In this document: in pieces, positions 17,825-25,898 of the stretch | How the letters are laid out: every line of letters begins with the position of its first letter | Numbering within the stretch: the first letter of the stretch is position 1 | Notes under the pieces: model-generated | Database searches by the model: none | Told to the model about the DNA's origin: nothing | What the model saw: only the letters and a program-made list of their open reading frames with translations | Assembly (NCBI GenBank): GCA_964475595.1 | Contig: CAYYXG010000014.1 | Coordinates: 1-64,000, forward strand | Length of the DNA: 64,000 nt | Direction of reading: 5' to 3' | Origin: RGEC01 sp964475595 | GTDB taxonomy: Bacteria; Bacteroidota; Bacteroidia; NS11-12g; UBA955 | Made by a program: the position numbers and the translations under genes

Positions 17825-20800
17825 TATTTTAAAGTGACTATTTTTAAATTTTGAAATACCCCGGTATCCATCCAGTATTCGCTATCCTCGCTCATACTTT
17901 GCAATTGAAGCGTGAAATAGGCAGGCGTGATATCTTCACCCTCCCTTGATTCCACACTATCTATTTTAATAATTTCCTTGTCATCCCTGTAACTCTCTCT
18001 AATTATTGTAAACTTAAAAGGTTCCTGCTTTTTCAATTTTTCAAATTCAGCTTGGAATGCCATTTGAATCTCCTGCTTTTGTTCATCAAACAACCCTTTT
18101 TTATTTTTAATTTTTTCTTCAATCTTCTCTCGGTTAAAATCCAAAAAATAAAAGGGCCTTGTCGGATAAAGCTTTGTATCAAGCTGCCTTGTCCATATCC
18201 TCCAGGGCAATTGAGGTACTGATACTTTGTTGCTGTTAAGCGCTGGTGTTATAAATGCTTCCTCTGTTTCCTTCAATGCGAAGTAATCACTGGTCGGAAC
18301 CATTTTTTTGCCCAGTTCAGATAAATCCAATGCAAAACCATTCAAACTCCCTGCAGTGGAAGAATAATGTCCAATCATCGCTCCCACCGCCACAACCGAT
18401 TTGGAGTCTTTGAAATATCCGTTACCATCTTGAAAAGGATACCATCTTCCAACCCTGTATTTATTCAGTGCAACAATTCTATTAGGTGAAACTGCAAAGT
18501 ATTTTAAGAATAAATCCGAAATGGGTTTCAATCCTGTAGGTCTTCCGGAAAGCAAAACAATATCGCATTTATAGTGTGCCAGGATGGCGGAGATCTTACC
18601 TACAAGAGAATCAAACACACTTTCAACTATCGGGGCAATAATTTTACGGTCATATTGCCAGGCAATATCCTTAAGGCTAAATCCAAAGTGATTTTGGAAA
18701 TAATCCTGCACTCTCTCCGTAGGCATATTATGACTAAAAATATCATTGAAGGTGAGTACACGGGAATTTTGCTTGTCTTCAGCAAGAAGCTCAAGATACT
18801 TTACAACGACTGGAACAGAAACCTGCAAATTAAATTCGCTTCTTATTTGCCGTGCAGTTTTAGACTGACGTGCAGTGTTCTCCCCAAAAAAATCATTGAT
18901 GAGTTTGGATGCCTCCGCTTTTTTTAGCTTTTTCAGCCATAATTCCATCGCGCCAAACTCACCTTCTATAATAAGTTTTCTGACCAGGTCTTTAAGCATA
19001 TCATCACCTGCCAGATAGAAACTCTCCCAAAACAATGGTTCCGGTTTGAGAAGACACTGCCCAGTATCGCCATAGGTATAATCTGCAATCATCAGATCTG
19101 TTGTTCCGGCACCGATGTCTACAGAGCCGATTGTAAGATGTTTGCTCGTCTCTCCAGATCCGGATTTGCCACCATAGAATTCGAAAAACTCCTTGCAATT
19201 ATTATTGTATCGTTTATTGATTTCAGCATACAGATATAAGAATTGCGTGCAGGTGGCTTCGTCATATATCCAGGATTTATCCTCTGAATTTTTTGATACA
19301 CTTGCAGAACTGGGTATTATCTGTACATTTTTTCGAGCAGCTTTTTCATCTAAATCATCAAGATGTGTTTCATTATAAAAACGATCTAACATAATAGCTG
19401 CGTCTTCAGCACACTTTCGCAGTGCTATCTGCTCTACTTTAGACATAGCAGTAGGACATGTTATCAGTATACGATCCAATCTTCTCGGCTTCGCTTCATC
19501 ACCCCATCTTTGTCTGAAGGCGTAACCGTTAATCTGCATTCGTGCCTGGCTAAATATTTCAAGAAAAGCGAAGGTCATCAAAGATCTTCTTGAATAGTTA
19601 GAAACAAATCCCCCGCTACCATCAGTATTAAGGGTACCATCAGCATTAACCTGCTCAGAAATACCCTTAATCCAAATATTTTTGCTGCGTTCCTTGTCAA
19701 ATGAAATAAACTCCCATTCTTTCTTTTGAGGTTTAGAGTCCCATAAGAAACGTTTTGGACTGGAAAATGTAGTGATTTTGTCCAGGCCTATATTTAAACT
19801 GGCCGTATTGTGAATTAATTCGTTGGCTTCAATCCCAAGACGAACTGCGCTCGGATAAACGAACTGAGGACTATTTTTAATAAAATGGCCTCCAAAACTT
19901 GCTTCATGAAATGCCAGTCGCATGTCAAAGGGTTCACGGGATTTATTTAGCTCTCCATTAACTACAGGATTGGTAAAATTTTGCAACTCCAGATTCTCTA
20001 CCTTGGTGAAATCATGGTTATCAAATAACACTGCACAGGTGCGCGAATTCCCCATATCCACAACAAGATCTACATCACCATAGGCCACATTTCTGTTTGA
20101 AAACAGGGTCACTTCAGGCACAGTCTTTAGCTGCTGTATATATCTTAGTAAAAAAACATACTGGGCCAAATAACTCATTTTTGGTTTTTTTATCCGCATT
20201 CCATCAAGGCTTTTCTCCCCGTGAAATAACTCCAGGATATATTCATCAACCCACTCACAATTCATTGATTTTGAGAAAAAATCAATGAGTGAAAATTCAC
20301 TATTGCATAATGAAAACTGCTTGGATCTGTCATAATTTGAAAAAGTTGGTGTTTCTACCAAATCATCAGCTTCAAAACCTTGGCTTTCAAATCGTGTTCG
20401 GGTATCAAATGCAATTAACAATGTATATTTTCTGACTTGGTCTTTTTGTTCGCCTGGGACCAATTTAAACCTGCACCAGTTTACAGGTCCAAATTTTGAC
20501 TTGTTATTTTTACCGAGTGCAAAAAATGGCATTGGCAACCAATGGTTTTCGAATTTATCCCATTTCAAACGGTTTAGAGATATAGGAAAACAATCGGTTT
20601 CATCGCTGTCAGAATTAACATTAGGGATAACCTCCCTGAACTTTCCGCTTAAAAACTCTTCACTTTTATTTACTGCTGACCAAGGTTCTTTCACAGTCCC
20701 AGCCTTAATGAGTTTATCGCCGGACATTTCATCTGTTTTTTGAAGTGCACCCAACTTTAAAAGATCCTGTTTTCTGACCCAAACGTCCTCTTCTGCGTAA

Positions 20801-20949
20801 TGATGCACCAATTCAAGTTTTAGTTGATCGTCTTCAGCGTCAAACCATTCATGAAAATACATTTTGAAATTATCGGAGAGCTCAATCTCCAGATCTGTGG
20901 AATATAACTGAATCCCCGAGTTGGCTATCAGACTTATATCTTTTTTCAT
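17824..20949 (-). CDS. SrfB-like Hsp70/actin-fold ATPase
   Basis: About 1041 residues from ATG at 20949 (the frame also offers GTG at 20955). It carries ASKHA nucleotide-binding signatures: phosphate-1 LVVDMGNSRTCAVLF (about 297-311), phosphate-2 SVDIGAGTTDLMIADY (about 611-626) and adenosine motif IVLLSGRPTGLKPI (about 799-812). A long N-terminal region of 290 residues and a C-terminal beta-rich tail flank this core. Length, motifs and the adjacent SrfC-like gene match the SrfB virulence-factor family. It is the first gene of the operon; 80 bases upstream lie before the small ORF at 21032. Cytoplasmic, no membrane segments. Confidence 0.8.
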   Translation of the reverse strand: MKKDISLIANSGIQLYSTDLEIELSDNFKMYFHEWFDAEDDQLKLELVHHYAEEDVWVRKQDLLKLGALQKTDEMSGDKLIKAGTVKEPWSAVNKSEEFLSGKFREVIPNVNSDSDETDCFPISLNRLKWDKFENHWLPMPFFALGKNNKSKFGPVNWCRFKLVPGEQKDQVRKYTLLIAFDTRTRFESQGFEADDLVETPTFSNYDRSKQFSLCNSEFSLIDFFSKSMNCEWVDEYILELFHGEKSLDGMRIKKPKMSYLAQYVFLLRYIQQLKTVPEVTLFSNRNVAYGDVDLVVDMGNSRTCAVLFDNHDFTKVENLELQNFTNPVVNGELNKSREPFDMRLAFHEASFGGHFIKNSPQFVYPSAVRLGIEANELIHNTASLNIGLDKITTFSSPKRFLWDSKPQKKEWEFISFDKERSKNIWIKGISEQVNADGTLNTDGSGGFVSNYSRRSLMTFAFLEIFSQARMQINGYAFRQRWGDEAKPRRLDRILITCPTAMSKVEQIALRKCAEDAAIMLDRFYNETHLDDLDEKAARKNVQIIPSSASVSKNSEDKSWIYDEATCTQFLYLYAEINKRYNNNCKEFFEFYGGKSGSGETSKHLTIGSVDIGAGTTDLMIADYTYGDTGQCLLKPEPLFWESFYLAGDDMLKDLVRKLIIEGEFGAMELWLKKLKKAEASKLINDFFGENTARQSKTARQIRSEFNLQVSVPVVVKYLELLAEDKQNSRVLTFNDIFSHNMPTERVQDYFQNHFGFSLKDIAWQYDRKIIAPIVESVFDSLVGKISAILAHYKCDIVLLSGRPTGLKPISDLFLKYFAVSPNRIVALNKYRVGRWYPFQDGNGYFKDSKSVVAVGAMIGHYSSTAGSLNGFALDLSELGKKMVPTSDYFALKETEEAFITPALNSNKVSVPQLPWRIWTRQLDTKLYPTRPFYFLDFNREKIEEKIKNKKGLFDEQKQEIQMAFQAEFEKLKKQEPFKFTIIRESYRDDKEIIKIDSVESREGEDITPAYFTLQLQSMSEDSEYWMDTGVFQNLKIVTLK

Positions 20950-21031
20950 TACCACTCTTTATTATTATTACTTTTATTATTTATCTTATATATTTTCACC
21001 ATACAAGCTTATGTTTCTATGATGACTGGCA

Positions 21032-21373
21032 TTAAGAAGCGAACTTCAAATATATAGAATTAACTGAAAAAAACATTATAAGTGAATATTTTGATATACA
21101 ATCAATTAAGGATATTAACGCATATTTTGAAGATAACCGTTTATTCATTTCGCCTGTAACAGACATTTTTAGCACATTGTTTCTAATTCGTGGCATTTTA
21201 TTTAAACTATCCAACCGCACATAACTCTCATTAAAAAATATGCCCCGCCTTGGCAATGTTTTAGTTGCTTTATGTTTTGATACATACAATAATAACAAAC
21301 CCAACATCAACAAACCAAACATGTTGAAAAAATAATCCTCATACAAACAGCTCAAGCTACAATACCCGGCCAC
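21032..21373 (-). CDS. Possible small membrane protein, uncertain
   Basis: Up to 113 residues, or 96 from ATG at 21322. One hydrophobic stretch (MFGLLMLGLLLLYV) is followed by a basic region. The longer form overlaps the ADP-ribosylglycohydrolase stop by 17 bases. Composition is AT-rich and no family is recognised. It could be a real leader gene of the nine-gene operon or a chance frame in the 400-base gap. Confidence 0.3.
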   Translation of the reverse strand: MAGYCSLSCLYEDYFFNMFGLLMLGLLLLYVSKHKATKTLPRRGIFFNESYVRLDSLNKMPRIRNNVLKMSVTGEMNKRLSSKYALISLIDCISKYSLIMFFSVNSIYLKFAS

Positions 21374-22319
21374 CAGAGTATAGCTTATCCGCTACCCTCC
21401 CCGCCAAATCACCTATTTCCTTGTGCCTGGCAAGCTGTTGCAGCCACTTTTCTGGAATGTTATCTAAGCCATAATATAGTCCTGCCAGGCCACCTGTGAC
21501 AGCCCCGGTAGTGTCAGTATCGCGGCCTAGATTCACTGCTTTTAAAACAGCATCCGGGTAATTGTCTGTCGTTAGAAAACACCATATACTCGCTTCCAGC
21601 GTATGTAAAACATAACCGCTACTTTGTATTGCATCTTTTTCAAGCCTGTGTATGTCACTTTTTAACAAACGAACAAATACAGCAATTTCGGTTGGGTGTA
21701 CCTTACGGCTGTGCAAATGCGCAAGAACTTTAGCTTGCAAATTTTTGTATATTTCAAACTTCTCTTTGCCTTCCAAAACCTGCAGCGCAAATTCCATGTA
21801 ATAAAAACACGCTATAATGGAACGAATATGTCCATGTGTGATTGATGAAACCTCTTTGGTAAGTTCAAACCGCTCATAAATGGGCTTATTGTAGATATGG
21901 AATAACAATGGCAAAATGCGCATCAGTGAACCATTCCCATTGTCTTCTTCATTGAAACCACCGGCAAGTTCCGGCTTCGCTCCGCGGGCAAGACGCAAAA
22001 TGGCATCACTTGTTGCTATGCCAATATCAAACACATCTCCATACGGAGTCCAGTAATTCTCATAGCACCATTTCACAAAGTTTTGCCCGATGGTGTTCAG
22101 ATCAAATTCCTGCGTTAAGGCTTCGGCCAGGCAAAAGGTCATGGAGCTGTCGTCCGACCATGTACCAGGCGGCAGGTTGTATGTACCATAACCGATCATA
22201 TCCGTTACAGGATTTTTTCTTATGGTTTCGCGGCTCTTAAATTCAACGGGCACGCCCAAAGCGTCGCCCACGGCTAAGCCAAACAGTGCGGATTGAATGT
22301 GGTGAAGAGTGGGATGCAT
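21357..22319 (-). CDS. ADP-ribosylglycohydrolase family protein (DraG/ARH3-like)
   Basis: About 320 residues. Motifs of the magnesium-dependent ADP-ribosyl hydrolase fold: GLAVGDALGVPVEF, GTWSDDSSMTFCLAEAL, EDNGNGSLMRILPL and GRDTDTTGAVTGGLAGL. These contain the acidic metal ligands, and the protein appears complete. The enzyme removes ADP-ribose from proteins or small molecules; substrate not determinable. The ATG at 22319 lies in a 257-base segment repeated at 31721-31977; DNA immediately upstream belongs to an insert, so the original promoter region was probably displaced. Confidence 0.88.
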   Translation of the reverse strand: MHPTLHHIQSALFGLAVGDALGVPVEFKSRETIRKNPVTDMIGYGTYNLPPGTWSDDSSMTFCLAEALTQEFDLNTIGQNFVKWCYENYWTPYGDVFDIGIATSDAILRLARGAKPELAGGFNEEDNGNGSLMRILPLLFHIYNKPIYERFELTKEVSSITHGHIRSIIACFYYMEFALQVLEGKEKFEIYKNLQAKVLAHLHSRKVHPTEIAVFVRLLKSDIHRLEKDAIQSSGYVLHTLEASIWCFLTTDNYPDAVLKAVNLGRDTDTTGAVTGGLAGLYYGLDNIPEKWLQQLARHKEIGDLAGRVADKLYSGGRVL

Positions 22320-22324
22320 ATGAA
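22068..22324. repeat. Direct repeat, left copy (5' part of the ADP-ribosylglycohydrolase gene)
   Basis: 257 bases matching 31721-31977 in the same orientation with about 13 mismatches by eye (about 95% identity), no gaps. Divergence is similar to that of the M28 repeat pair. Confidence 0.85.
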
Positions 22325-22560
22325 TTTGAATCAATTAAAATTTTAAAATGCTGCCGGAAACGTAGTAGAGATATTACTTTTGGTCATAGGATCCAGAATT
22401 TATGAAAGTGTTACATCAACCTTGTCATGTGGATGAGAAATTTAGCTTTAACCTTTATACTAAGATAATGGATAATTGTGCTAAAGTTTGATTCCTGATG
22501 TGGACCGGTCTGTTCCATTTAGAACCGATGTTATCGTGGGCGGGGAATACCCATATTTGC

Positions 22561-22701
22561 TCATGAACCCAACAAAAGCAATACGGACCAAAACTTACCA
22601 AGATCAACGAGGAATAATAAAGTTGCGGGTATCAAGGCATAAAACAAGCTAATTGTGAAATATGCCAAAACAACAAAAAGGGTATATCTAATGAATTTCA
22701 T
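22561..22701 (-). CDS. Possible 46-residue membrane peptide
   Basis: ATG at 22701 to TGA at 22561 gives a strongly hydrophobic peptide (LFVVLAYFTISLFYALIPAT and a second short hydrophobic run). The reading continues plausibly in another frame after the stop, so it may be a remnant of a larger membrane protein. No homologue recognised. Confidence 0.25.
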   Translation of the reverse strand: MKFIRYTLFVVLAYFTISLFYALIPATLLFLVDLGKFWSVLLLLGS

Positions 22702-22815
22702 AATACGAATATATGAAATACCTAAAATGATTTACAAGCTATACAGTTAATTAAAAGTTAAGCTCACAGTGTTTTCTTTTAATTATGATATATCCGTTAT
22801 TTATAGATATTTACA

Positions 22816-23895
22816 TTACCTCAAAAATCTAATCTGTAAATTAAGATTAAAAAATAACTTTTCATCCTCTTTGTAAATAGTGCCGAACTCATGTTTTGAA
22901 CTGCTGGCTGTATCAAATTTAGTATTATTCAATAAATAGTTCTCAAATTCGTTTCTATTGTATATATGATAACACAAAATATCACCGTCTTCTTTGACAA
23001 CTAAATAGCCACCTGTTGCATCAAGTTCCCCTTCCCATGCTTTTGACGGCATCATGCCTAAGGCTATGTCTGTTAAAAATCGTTTAATCTTATATTTATA
23101 AAATGGATGATTATTTTTAAGGTCAAAATCAAGAGGATTTAATAAGGTTATCTCATCAACTAAATCCTTAGTCTTTGAATGACCCGTGGTGAAGAAAATT
23201 AAAATTAATTCTGACAGAATTTCTGGTAGGGCAGTATCAATCAATCTTAGATTGTTCCCAAAAACAGCACTCTCTGTTTTTCTATAAATAAATTTCCCCG
23301 AATAGCTACTGATTTTTTCAATTCTATCCTTTATTTTACTTCTTGTATCAATTTCATTAATATTTTGAATTTCTTCATCAGATAAAATGGTATTTTTAAT
23401 TTCATAAATAAAATTGGTAGTCTTGCCTGCGTTTAATAGCGTTGATGCACTTCCAAGTTGAGATTTTATACTAAATCCGAGTTCTGGTGTTATTCCTGTC
23501 CTTTGGTCATGAATTACTATTCTTATGTCGCTTTTTATGGTTGATTTAGCCTTAAGAGAAATACAGTTAAATGATTTAATGAAAGCTTCAATTTCAGGAA
23601 TTGAGAATGTCGGCGATTTAGTTGATTTTAACTTTGAAAGCAGTAAAACCGCATTCTCTCTAAATCTGTTAATAGGAATTTTAAACTCCTCATTTACACC
23701 TTTAACAATAATTATATTACCATCGTAACCATATTCAAAAGTTCCGTTAGATTCATCACGCAGAATTTTAATAATTGGAAATATTAGGCTTTCAATTTTA
23801 TTTAAATCACTGTCTCCTGTATACAGCTTTTTATCGGATATGATTTTAAGAAGTGTATATATTTCACTCCATTCACCTATGTTTCCGGTCAGCAT
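22816..23895 (-). CDS. HpaII-family type II restriction endonuclease
   Basis: 359 residues, the usual length of the family, beginning with the characteristic MLTGNIGEWSEIYTLLK. Other family-like blocks are TPELGFSIKSQLGSASTLLNAG (read as two parts) and GHSKTKDLVDEI. HpaII cleaves CCGG; the same specificity here is inferred from family resemblance only. The gene starts six bases after the stop of the cytosine methyltransferase, so methylase and nuclease are co-transcribed with the methylase first. Confidence 0.85.
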   Translation of the reverse strand: MLTGNIGEWSEIYTLLKIISDKKLYTGDSDLNKIESLIFPIIKILRDESNGTFEYGYDGNIIIVKGVNEEFKIPINRFRENAVLLLSKLKSTKSPTFSIPEIEAFIKSFNCISLKAKSTIKSDIRIVIHDQRTGITPELGFSIKSQLGSASTLLNAGKTTNFIYEIKNTILSDEEIQNINEIDTRSKIKDRIEKISSYSGKFIYRKTESAVFGNNLRLIDTALPEILSELILIFFTTGHSKTKDLVDEITLLNPLDFDLKNNHPFYKYKIKRFLTDIALGMMPSKAWEGELDATGGYLVVKEDGDILCYHIYNRNEFENYLLNNTKFDTASSSKHEFGTIYKEDEKLFFNLNLQIRFLR

Positions 23896-23901
23896 TAGAA
23901 T

Positions 23902-25173
23902 TTACTTTATTTTATCCAAAATTTGCTTAGCTGTTGCTTTAATTGCAGGTATGGCCACGGAGTTGCCGAACTGTTTATAAGCAGATGCATCTGCGACAGC
24001 ATCTATGATAAATTTATCAGGAAACCCTTGCAATCTTGCCCATTCTCTGGGAGTCATTTTTCTAATTCCCTCACGATTCACCTCGCCCTTTATGTGGGTA
24101 GTAGGGGTGTAGTCCGTAATTCTATTGTCAATCACAAGGTTTCTTTCGCGGCCCATACCACCGCAAACCACAGCATTAGCAATGTCGTCATCAGATATGA
24201 TTTGATATCCAAAACCATTGCCTTTATGCTCATGTCTGGCTTTATGATTTTTTAATGTTTGCAAATACTGTGTCGATAGAAAGAACTTGGTAGCCGGAAC
24301 ATTCTTCTCCTTGATGTCGGCAAAAGTTACTTTTTTATTAGAAGGTTGAGGGTACTCAAATTCGTTTATGCCAAGGTCTTTCCTGAAGCCAACAATAAAA
24401 ATCCTTTCTCTATTTTGCGGGACTTCAAAATCTTTTGCATTTATAATTTGAGGTTCGGGTACATAATAACCAAGGTCGTCTCGTAACACATGTAAAATGG
24501 TTGATAGTGTCTTGCCTTTATCATGATTTCTGAGGCCCTTTACATTTTCCAAGAAAAATGCTTTAGGTTGTTTTCGCTGAATGATTTCTGCCACATCAAA
24601 AAATAATGTTCCTCTAGTATCTTCAAATCCGCCTCTTTTGCCAGCAATAGAGAAAGCTTGACAAGGGAAACCGGCACAGAGAACATCAAATCCATTAGGA
24701 ATATAACTTTTTGTAAGTTCTTTTGTGATATCACCGAAAGGCACTTCCCCGAAGTTGGCACGATAAGTTTTCTGCGCTTCTTTATCCCATTCGCTTGTAA
24801 AAACACATTTACCTCCCAAACTTTGCATGGCTAATCTAAAACCACCGATACCTGCAAATAAATCAATGAATTTGAACGTATAATTTTCGGGAGTCGGAAA
24901 AGGAACAGCATTTACCTCAAAAAGCAATTGTTGCAGTGCCTTATCCGAGACTAAGTTCAGACCATCATTTTCATTTTTATATTCTACGTATTCGCTAATT
25001 GCCTTAATGGCATCTTCCTCAAAATGGCTCGAGACACCGTTGTCGCGGTTATGTAGATAATGTGTCACAATAGCCTTTTTAACATTGGAAACACCCTGTT
25101 CTTGTGTTCTAAAAATTTTGTCTTCAAACTGGTCGATGCTTATTTTCTTTTTTAAACTCATAAATGGCTTCAA
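23902..25173 (-). CDS. DNA cytosine-5 methyltransferase of the HpaII-like system
   Basis: 423 residues. Motif I FIDLFAGIGGFRLA (about 102-115), motif IV GFPCQAFS with catalytic Cys171, motif VI FLENVKG (about 207-213), motif VIII QNRERIFIVGF, a target-recognition region after about residue 285, and motif X FGNSVAIPAI at the end. It protects host CCGG-type sites if the partner nuclease is truly HpaII-like. The 5' end overlaps the vsr-like gene by 50 bases; an alternative ATG lies at 25161. Order vsr, methylase, nuclease on one strand. Confidence 0.9.
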   Translation of the reverse strand: MKPFMSLKKKISIDQFEDKIFRTQEQGVSNVKKAIVTHYLHNRDNGVSSHFEEDAIKAISEYVEYKNENDGLNLVSDKALQQLLFEVNAVPFPTPENYTFKFIDLFAGIGGFRLAMQSLGGKCVFTSEWDKEAQKTYRANFGEVPFGDITKELTKSYIPNGFDVLCAGFPCQAFSIAGKRGGFEDTRGTLFFDVAEIIQRKQPKAFFLENVKGLRNHDKGKTLSTILHVLRDDLGYYVPEPQIINAKDFEVPQNRERIFIVGFRKDLGINEFEYPQPSNKKVTFADIKEKNVPATKFFLSTQYLQTLKNHKARHEHKGNGFGYQIISDDDIANAVVCGGMGRERNLVIDNRITDYTPTTHIKGEVNREGIRKMTPREWARLQGFPDKFIIDAVADASAYKQFGNSVAIPAIKATAKQILDKIK

Positions 25174-25564
25174 TAATTTTGTCCGTGCAATTTCGCAAGT
25201 TTTTGGTAATGTCCTTGCCCCAAAAACGCAAAACTTTCCACCCTGATTTCAACAATTCTTCATTAACCTCAATATCTCGCTGAATGTTTCGCTCTATTTT
25301 GTTATGCCAAAACTGTTGGTTGGACTTATGGTCGTACTTGCGCTTTTCCCAGTCCTTGCCATGCCAAAACTCGCTGTCAACAAAAATGGCCAGCTTATAT
25401 CTTTTCATGGTAAGATCGGGCTTGCCAAAAACTGTCTTGTCATTTTTTCTGTAGCGATAGCCCATAGACCAAAGCTCCCGCGCAAGTGCCTTTTCTATCT
25501 TTGATCCTGCCGATTTAACGGCTCGCATGTTTTTACTCCTGGCACTATGTGTTGATATATTCAT
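25124..25564 (-). CDS. vsr: Very short patch repair endonuclease (Vsr)
   Basis: 146 residues. It opens with the Vsr-type SARSKNMRAVKSAGSKIEKAL and contains the active-site region FGKPDLTMKRYKLAIFVDSE followed by FWHGKDW, and LRFWGKDI near the end. Vsr nicks next to T:G mismatches made by deamination of 5-methylcytosine, which fits its position upstream of a cytosine-5 methylase. The usual VDGCFWHGC segment is VDSEFWHGK here, so the structural zinc ligands of the E. coli enzyme appear altered. Confidence 0.88.
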   Translation of the reverse strand: MNISTHSARSKNMRAVKSAGSKIEKALARELWSMGYRYRKNDKTVFGKPDLTMKRYKLAIFVDSEFWHGKDWEKRKYDHKSNQQFWHNKIERNIQRDIEVNEELLKSGWKVLRFWGKDITKNLRNCTDKIIEAIYEFKKENKHRPV

Positions 25565-25641
25565 AGCATGTAAACTACAAATTTCAAATATAGCTTATAT
25601 GGATTTTATTTAAGCGATATATTAGTATATTTGCAATATTA

Positions 25642-25890
25642 ATGACTATAAACAGTAAAACATCAAGCTCCTCAAAACGAAATAGGTTTGAAAAAGTTGC
25701 TTCGAATCGAGTAAGCAAGATAATAGGCCTACTTGATCTTTTGGGAAACTGCGCCAACAAACACAACTACGATTATTCAGAAAAAGATGTAGAATTGATG
25801 TTCAGAGAAATTAACCGAGCTTTAAAAGAATCCAGGGCTCAGTTCAGCAGACAGAGAACCAAATCCAATAAAAGTATATTTAAATTCTAA
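25642..25890 (+). CDS. Small basic helical protein preceding the MORC-like operon
   Basis: 82 residues, rich in Ser/Lys/Arg at both ends with a central helical stretch (RVSKIIGLLDLLGNCANK, then DVELMFREINRALKESRAQF). No domain recognised. It lies eight bases before the GHKL ATPase gene and is divergently oriented from vsr across 77 bases, which probably contain both promoters. A regulator or DNA-binding subunit is possible but unproven. Confidence 0.6.
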   Translation: MTINSKTSSSSKRNRFEKVASNRVSKIIGLLDLLGNCANKHNYDYSEKDVELMFREINRALKESRAQFSRQRTKSNKSIFKF

Positions 25891-25898
25891 AATAAAAT

